From positions 1 to 9,624 of the forward strand of contig CALALQ010000334.1 of NCBI GenBank assembly GCA_937925595.1: 9,624 bases of DNA, given 5' to 3'. The translations under genes were made by a program, and so were the position numbers. Each line of letters begins with the position of its first letter. Positions within the stretch are counted from its first letter, which is position 1. The stretch is from an uncultured Demequina sp. Lineage in GTDB: Bacteria > Actinomycetota > Actinomycetes > Actinomycetales > Demequinaceae. The notes under the pieces are model-generated. The model had not been told where the DNA came from and ran no database searches. It saw only the letters and a list, made by a program, of their open reading frames with translations. Below are positions 5,550 through 9,624 of the stretch, in pieces.

Positions 5550-6059
5550 CTACACAAGACTTCTGCTCAGCAAACGCTCAGAGTCGACGTTGTCCCAGCG
5601 ATAGGTCTGCCCCGTGATGCCGGCCTCGGCAAGCCGCATTCGCGCTTGTTGCGCAAAGCTGGCCACTCCGCGGAGGAGAGCCCCGTAGTAAGGCGGTACG
5701 TCGAAGAGGACCTGCGTCGGCACCGTTACCTGAGCGATTAGATCCCAACCTGCCTCGGCGTCGTGCAGGAAGATTGGCGTACCTGCGCCTTCCTGAACGA
5801 TGGTGTTACAGAACTCGAGAATGTCGAGTCGATGGGCTCGGCTAACGTCCTGAAGCACTCCGGCGCTGATGAATGCGTGCCTCTCGTTCTGCGACAGCAC
5901 GGACACGATCGCATACTCGGTCCCGCCGAATGCGACACCGAATCCGACCCCCATCGAATGGGCGGGGAGTTCGACAAACCGGAGTCCGATCTGATCGGTC
6001 AACTGTTTGAGGCCGTCTAGCTGCTGCGTCGCTGCGGCCAACCACGAGTCTGTACTCAA
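5550..6059 (-). CDS. YbjN-like domain protein
   Basis: This 169-residue protein starts at TTG 6059, with CAGGGA about six bases upstream. An in-frame stop lies 11 codons before the TTG, and no ATG or GTG falls between, so TTG is the likely start. After a helix (about 8-24) come beta segments VGFGVAFGGTEYAIVSVLSQ and HAFISAGVLQDV, a helix DILEFCNTIVQEG, a strand, WDLIAQVTVP and a C-terminal helix YYGALLRGVASFAQQARMRL. This order, including the Val-Pro turn before the last helices, resembles the YbjN/type III chaperone-like fold, a binding domain without known catalysis. No membrane or signal segment is visible. GC and codon bias are lower than in its neighbours, and it lies next to a tRNA scar, which suggests acquired DNA. 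The fold assignment is by pattern only. Confidence 0.6.
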   Translation of the reverse strand: MSTDSWLAAATQQLDGLKQLTDQIGLRFVELPAHSMGVGFGVAFGGTEYAIVSVLSQNERHAFISAGVLQDVSRAHRLDILEFCNTIVQEGAGTPIFLHDAEAGWDLIAQVTVPTQVLFDVPPYYGALLRGVASFAQQARMRLAEAGITGQTYRWDNVDSERLLSRSLV

Positions 6060-6730
6060 GATGAGTCCCTGGTCGTTGGACGGGGCGAGCTAGTGCTTCC
6101 GTGCACACGGCGCTGGGCATCCCCGGGGCGGAATTGAGTTGCGCAGAACTTACACCTCGCGCTGGGCCCATCGACTCATTTGGACGCGTTCAAGCCAAAC
6201 GGGTACCCGGCGATGATGGGTCGGCGACGTTGATCGAAGTCGTGAAGTGCGCGTACTTGTTGCTCGGCGATCGTTCCGCCTGCGTTCGACCCCGACGAGA
6301 TCAGCGCGATCGGCGGCACATGGTTCACAGTCCTCAGGTCTGCCGGCCGGGGCACCGTCGGATCCATCGGTTGGGTGGAGCGACCACTGGGGGCGATTGC
6401 GAATGACGCCGACTTGGCATCCCAGGGCGCTGACGCGCGGAGCGATGGACCCCGACCTCCGGCCGCCCCCGTTGCGCTTGTGCGAACACGCTGCACGCGG
6501 CGTCAGCCAGATTTCAGCGTCGGCTTATGCACTATGACCGTGCCGCACTGGGACCAACCGCCGAGCAGGCACGCCTGCCGCTCCTCGCGCCCAAGGGCGT
6601 TGTCCGCTGTGACGTCGTCGCGGCCGCCCGGCTGCCCGCCGCAGGACGTTTCCGCCTTCGTGTGTGTGCGAGACGAGGTGTGCAGCGCGTGTCCGTCACC
6701 GCCTCTGAGGACGCATAGTCGACGAGGTCG
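6060..6730. other. Gene-poor stretch of about 670 bases
   Basis: No frame here convinces me on either strand. The best candidate is a minus-strand remnant (about 6343-6176) with a natural-looking end, VNHVPPIALISSGSNAGGTI to AGYPFGLNASK, and moderate third-position GC. Its upstream part is random-looking and no family is recognised. A plus-strand frame at 6527-6718 (63 residues) has neither a ribosome site nor a domain. The GC content is mixed, as in the adjoining YbjN-like gene. No RNA gene is visible. Confidence 0.4.
6176..6343 (-). pseudogene. Possible C-terminal gene remnant
   Basis: About 55 codons read naturally to TGA 6176-6178, with the ending HDFDQRRRPIIAGYPFGLNA plus SK and roughly 70 percent GC at third positions. 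Further upstream the same frame becomes Ser/Arg/Pro-rich and loses any sign of selection. It lies upstream of, and on the same strand as, the YbjN-like gene. I cannot name a family, and it may be chance. Confidence 0.2.
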
Positions 6731-8665
6731 ATGACGATGGGCATCAAGGATCGATTCGTCTCAGGCTCGCGCCAGAAGCTTTCGGGCGACGCGAGCGTGC
6801 TCCCGTCGGATGAACCTGACCGGCCACGTACCACGGACCGGCTCGTCGTCAAGCTCGTCAACAAGGTCCGGAAGGACGAGACGAGCCATGCCAGTGACCG
6901 CAAGCTGAAGCGCGGGGTCGCCCGCCGCAACCGGCGGGGCGCCGCCTTGAGCCTGGCGACCGGACCTTTCGCCGGGGTGACGAAGCAGGTCGTCGACCTA
7001 TATGCCGACACGGCCACCGTCTGTGAACTCGTCGCGCTGCACCGGCTCGAGCTCTCCGACGAAGAAATCGCCGCGCACATGCTCGTCCTTTGGTCTCTGA
7101 CCGACGACCTCTCCGAGGCACGTTCGGCCATCGAGGGCCGGAACGGCGGGGTGATGGCGATGGCCTCGCGTCGGCTCAACGGGTCCGCGGCCGCTCTCGT
7201 GCCGGACCGTCGCTCGGCACCGGCGCTCGTCAAGGCCGTCTGGCAGGTCCGCAAGCTCGCCAGCGCCCCAACGGCGACAGCCGTGGACGTGGTCAGGGCG
7301 GGCAAGCCGGCGCGCGACTTCATCTCGCGTGCCGAGCGGCAACTCGGAATCGAGCGCGGCCGGTTCGGCCGACTCGTCCAGTCCGATGACGCGACAGAAC
7401 CGCAACTGACACATGCGGAGGAAGACGATGCGAATGTCCCCCACACCGCCCCCGCCCCGATGACGGTCGATGAGTTGCGCCGCGTCGGCCGTGAACGCGA
7501 GTTGCAGGGCGATCTCGACGGCGCGGAGGCGGCCTACCGCGAAGCCGACGAGCGCGACGACGCCGAGGGAGCACTGCTACTCGGATACCTCTACAAAGGC
7601 CGTGGCGACCACGCCGGGGCAGCGGATGCGTTCCGGCGTGCGGAGGCACGTGGCCATCCCGAGGCCGGTTCATGTCTCGGGAATCTGCTGTCCGACCTCG
7701 GTCAGGCGGAGGAGGCAAAAGCGGCGTATCTACGCGCGATCGACGCCGGCAGCACGGACGCCGTGCTCAATCTCGGGTCGATGCTCGCGCAGCAGGGAGC
7801 GGCCGACGAGGCGTTGACCTACCTGCGGCGAGCGGACGAAGCCGGTGACTCATCGGCGGCGTGGGCGATCGGCCGGCTGCTGGAGGACCGCGGTGACCTG
7901 CGCGACGCCGCCGCGGCGTACGGGCGCGCTGCCGACGCCGGCATGGCCAAAGCCGCCTTCGATCTCGGCGCCGTCCTCGAAACGCTCGGTGACCGCCCTG
8001 GCGCGCGAGCGGCGATGGAGAGAGCGCGCGACCTGGGGGACGAGAACGCTCCGCGGATCCTCGAGGCGATGGATCGGGAGGGGACGCCACCGCCGGCTGC
8101 GGCCGACACCCTTCAGCGCTACGTCGCCGCCTGCGGCGGCGTCCTGAACGCGTTCAACGCCTGCCTCGAAGTGGCGAACAAGGCAGTCGGAGCGCGCCAG
8201 ACCGCGGAACAGCGACCGCAGCACGAGATCTCGATCCGCAACTTCCTGCGCTACGCGGAACAGTACGAGGCGGAGTTGATCCCGCTGTACCGCACGTTCG
8301 AACAGGCGTGTGCCGGTGCCCGGGACGCGGCGGCCGCGTTCCTCGCGGCACACCCCAACCGCGAAGCGGCGGAGCTGTTGCTCGCGGCGACCATCGACGA
8401 ACCTGTCCTCAACAACGTCGCCACGGTGAGCGCACTGTTGACCGCGCAGTTCGGACCAGCTCCAGATGCGTTCATGCGCGGCCTCCAACAGACGAACGCC
8501 CTGATCGCAGACGCCAACGCGACCCCGGGCGCAGGCAACATCTACGTCCCTCCAGTCGTTGACACGTCGAACGAGCGCACCTGCCCATGGTGCGCCGAGA
8601 CCATCAAGGCCGCCGCGGTCATCTGCCGGTTCTGCGGGCGCGACGTGAACGTCCAGCCCGCGTGA
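6731..8665 (+). CDS. TPR-repeat protein with C-terminal zinc ribbon
   Basis: This protein has 644 residues. ATG 6731 is three bases and ATG 6737 nine bases after GAGG (6724-6727), so the second may be the true start. Residues 1-75 are basic and polar. A mostly helical region (about 75-220) contains a hydrophobic LSLATGPFAGVTKQVVDLYA stretch. An acidic linker follows. Residues about 244-444 hold about six TPR/Sel1-like units of 34-36 residues, with the pattern A-x2-LG-x-LL, then G-D-x3-A-x3-RRA. Another helical region (about 455-600) leads to a zinc ribbon with Cys618, Cys621, Cys632 and Cys635 (CPWCAETIKAAAVICRFCGR). TPR arrays bind protein partners and the ribbon should bind zinc. No enzyme motif is visible, so a scaffold role is an inference. 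Its stop overlaps the next gene by four bases. Confidence 0.8.
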   Translation: MTMGIKDRFVSGSRQKLSGDASVLPSDEPDRPRTTDRLVVKLVNKVRKDETSHASDRKLKRGVARRNRRGAALSLATGPFAGVTKQVVDLYADTATVCELVALHRLELSDEEIAAHMLVLWSLTDDLSEARSAIEGRNGGVMAMASRRLNGSAAALVPDRRSAPALVKAVWQVRKLASAPTATAVDVVRAGKPARDFISRAERQLGIERGRFGRLVQSDDATEPQLTHAEEDDANVPHTAPAPMTVDELRRVGRERELQGDLDGAEAAYREADERDDAEGALLLGYLYKGRGDHAGAADAFRRAEARGHPEAGSCLGNLLSDLGQAEEAKAAYLRAIDAGSTDAVLNLGSMLAQQGAADEALTYLRRADEAGDSSAAWAIGRLLEDRGDLRDAAAAYGRAADAGMAKAAFDLGAVLETLGDRPGARAAMERARDLGDENAPRILEAMDREGTPPPAAADTLQRYVAACGGVLNAFNACLEVANKAVGARQTAEQRPQHEISIRNFLRYAEQYEAELIPLYRTFEQACAGARDAAAAFLAAHPNREAAELLLAATIDEPVLNNVATVSALLTAQFGPAPDAFMRGLQQTNALIADANATPGAGNIYVPPVVDTSNERTCPWCAETIKAAAVICRFCGRDVNVQPA

Positions 8666-8799
8666 GCTCCTCGGAGCACCAGCATCAACCGGCCAAGTTC
8701 GGCGGGTGCAAGATGTGCAGCTGCACGCGGTACACCACAAGCAGCAACGACTGGCAGTTCTGCGATTGCGGCCATAGCCGGTCACAGCATCAGAGCTGA
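8662..8799 (+). CDS. 45-residue Cys/His-rich putative zinc protein
   Basis: GTG 8662 overlaps the stop of the TPR gene as GTGA, the classic layout for translational coupling. The product has a polar start (SSSEHQHQP), then GCKMCSCTRYTTSSNDWQFC and DCGHSRSQHQS. Cys16, Cys19, Cys21, Cys34, Cys36, His38 and His43 give a C-x2-C-x-C and C-x-CGH-x4-H arrangement, enough ligands for one zinc ion or more. CGH-x4-H endings occur in several small zinc-binding domains, but I cannot name the family. ATG 8713 would give only the Cys-rich part. Coupling to a protein with its own zinc ribbon suggests they act together, which is inference. Confidence 0.6.
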   Translation: MSSSEHQHQPAKFGGCKMCSCTRYTTSSNDWQFCDCGHSRSQHQS

Positions 8800-8817
8800 G
8801 ACCGCGGCCAAGAGCGA

Positions 8818-8856
8818 CCGCTGCGCCGGCGGAGGCGTGGCACGCCGGCGCAGCGG
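8818..8856 (+). terminator. Strong hairpin, probable terminator
   Basis: CCGCTGCGCCGGCG (8818-8831) and CGCCGGCGCAGCGG (8843-8856) form a perfect 14-bp stem around an 11-base loop. It lies 19 bases after the mini-protein stop and 21 bases before the next start. No T run follows, which is common for actinobacterial terminators but leaves an attenuator or protein-binding role possible. Confidence 0.6.
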
Positions 8857-8877
8857 AAGCAAGGTCATACTGCGCAG

Positions 8878-9624
8878 ATGCCGTCGCCTGCACCGCAGCA
8901 CGAGCCAGCTGCGTTCTTCGACCTGTCGCTCGACCTGCTCTGCATCGGCGGCTTCGACGGCTACTACCGATCGGTCAACGCGTCGTTTGAGCGCGTGCTC
9001 GGCTACTCGCGCGAGGAGCTGCTGTCGCGGCCGTACGTGGAGCTGATCCACCCGGACGACGTCGAGCACGCGCGCGAGACGATCAGCCGGCTGGCCGCGA
9101 CCGGCGAGGACGTGATCGGACTGGAGATCCGGCTCATCTGCGCCGACGGCTCGGTGCGCCGGTTCGAGTGGAACACGCGCACGACGCCGCAGCGCGACAC
9201 GGTGTACGCCATCGGGCGGGACGTGACCGTCCGCGCGGCGCTGGCCGACGAGCAGGCCGTGCTGCGCCGCGTCGCGACGCTGGTGGCACGCGAGTCCTCG
9301 CCCGAGGTCGTCTTTCCGCGCGTCGCCGAGGAGATGGGGCTCCTGCTGGGCCTGGGGAGCACGGCGATGTTCCGCTACGAAGATGACGAGACGTTCACGG
9401 TAATCGCGAACTGGGGCGAGCCTGGGCCCAGGGTCGACATCGGCGACCGCCTCCCGCTGGGCGGGCACAACGTCGTCTCACAGGTGCTGCGGACCGGCGC
9501 TTCGGTGCGGATCGACGACTACGCGGCAGACGCCAGCGGGACGGCCGCCGAGAAGGCGCGGGTGGCGGGGGTGCGGGCGGCCATCGGCGTGCCGATCATC
9601 GTCGACGCGCGGCTCTGGGGGGCG
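8878..9624 (+). CDS. PAS-GAF sensor protein, N-terminal part (runs off the window)
   Basis: The frame is open from ATG 8878 to the right edge, giving 249 residues. Residues about 12-118 form a PAS domain: DLLCIGGFDGYYRSVNASFE, RVLGYSREELLSRPYVELIH and PDDVEHARET, then CADGSVRRFEWNTR and the closing YAIGRDVT. A GAF domain begins at about 125 (LRRVATLVARESSPEVVFPR, FRYEDDETFTVIANWG) and continues through GVRAAIGVPIIVDARLWGA, which is the typical GAF core before the cut. Such N-termini usually precede a histidine kinase, a diguanylate cyclase or a SpoIIE phosphatase, and the output domain lies outside the window. The start has only a weak AAGG 13 bases upstream. A strong hairpin separates it from the preceding genes, so it is probably transcribed on its own. 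Confidence 0.85.
   Translation, partial: MPSPAPQHEPAAFFDLSLDLLCIGGFDGYYRSVNASFERVLGYSREELLSRPYVELIHPDDVEHARETISRLAATGEDVIGLEIRLICADGSVRRFEWNTRTTPQRDTVYAIGRDVTVRAALADEQAVLRRVATLVARESSPEVVFPRVAEEMGLLLGLGSTAMFRYEDDETFTVIANWGEPGPRVDIGDRLPLGGHNVVSQVLRTGASVRIDDYAADASGTAAEKARVAGVRAAIGVPIIVDARLWGA

Noticed and set aside
6527..6718. 63-codon plus-strand frame before the TPR gene
   Set aside because: It has no ribosome site, only moderate third-position GC and no recognisable pattern.
1..9624. CRISPR array, insertion sequence, rRNA or toxin-antitoxin pair
   Set aside because: I looked for regularly spaced repeats, transposase DDE motifs, terminal inverted repeats, rRNA blocks and paired small genes and saw none that hold up.

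Overview
The window reads as chromosome of a GC-rich actinobacterium. Nearly every convincing gene has G or C at most third codon positions, and GTG and TTG starts occur. The gene families fit soil Actinobacteria such as the Solirubrobacterales (Thermoleophilia): a SpoIIE-type PP2C phosphatase, a DUF892 ferritin-like protein, a DUF2294 (MpsC-like) protein, a cold-shock protein and a PAS-GAF sensor. The lineage is an inference from composition and gene content only.

Bases 1-2815 are ordinary and well organised. They hold the 3' end of an unrecognised gene, a GAF-like/SpoIIE phosphatase likely to act in an anti-sigma partner-switching pathway, and a ferritin-like stress protein. The stress gene is preceded by a good match to an actinobacterial SigB/SigF-type promoter. 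Bases 2816-4439 hold small genes: a possible 61-residue minus-strand ORF, a DUF2294 protein, a cold-shock gene whose family-like sequence is split over three frames, and a small coiled-coil protein.

Bases 4440-5550 look like decayed or exchanged DNA. They contain a minus-strand reading frame broken by two single-base shifts, a 17-bp tandem repeat, helically phased GGTGACA repeats, a 9-bp inverted repeat and the 3' half of a tRNA-Thr(UGU) gene. The tRNA fragment has the shape of an integration scar. To its right, 5550-6730 has visibly lower GC, one YbjN-like gene on the minus strand and about 670 bases without a convincing gene.

From 6731 the sequence again looks native. A 644-residue TPR protein ends in a zinc ribbon and overlaps by four bases a 45-residue Cys/His-rich mini-protein. 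A 14-bp perfect hairpin follows, then a PAS-GAF sensor gene that runs off the right edge. The TPR/zinc-ribbon plus mini-protein pair is the best candidate for an undescribed two-component unit. The frameshifted genes could be true decay or assembly error, and raw reads would decide.
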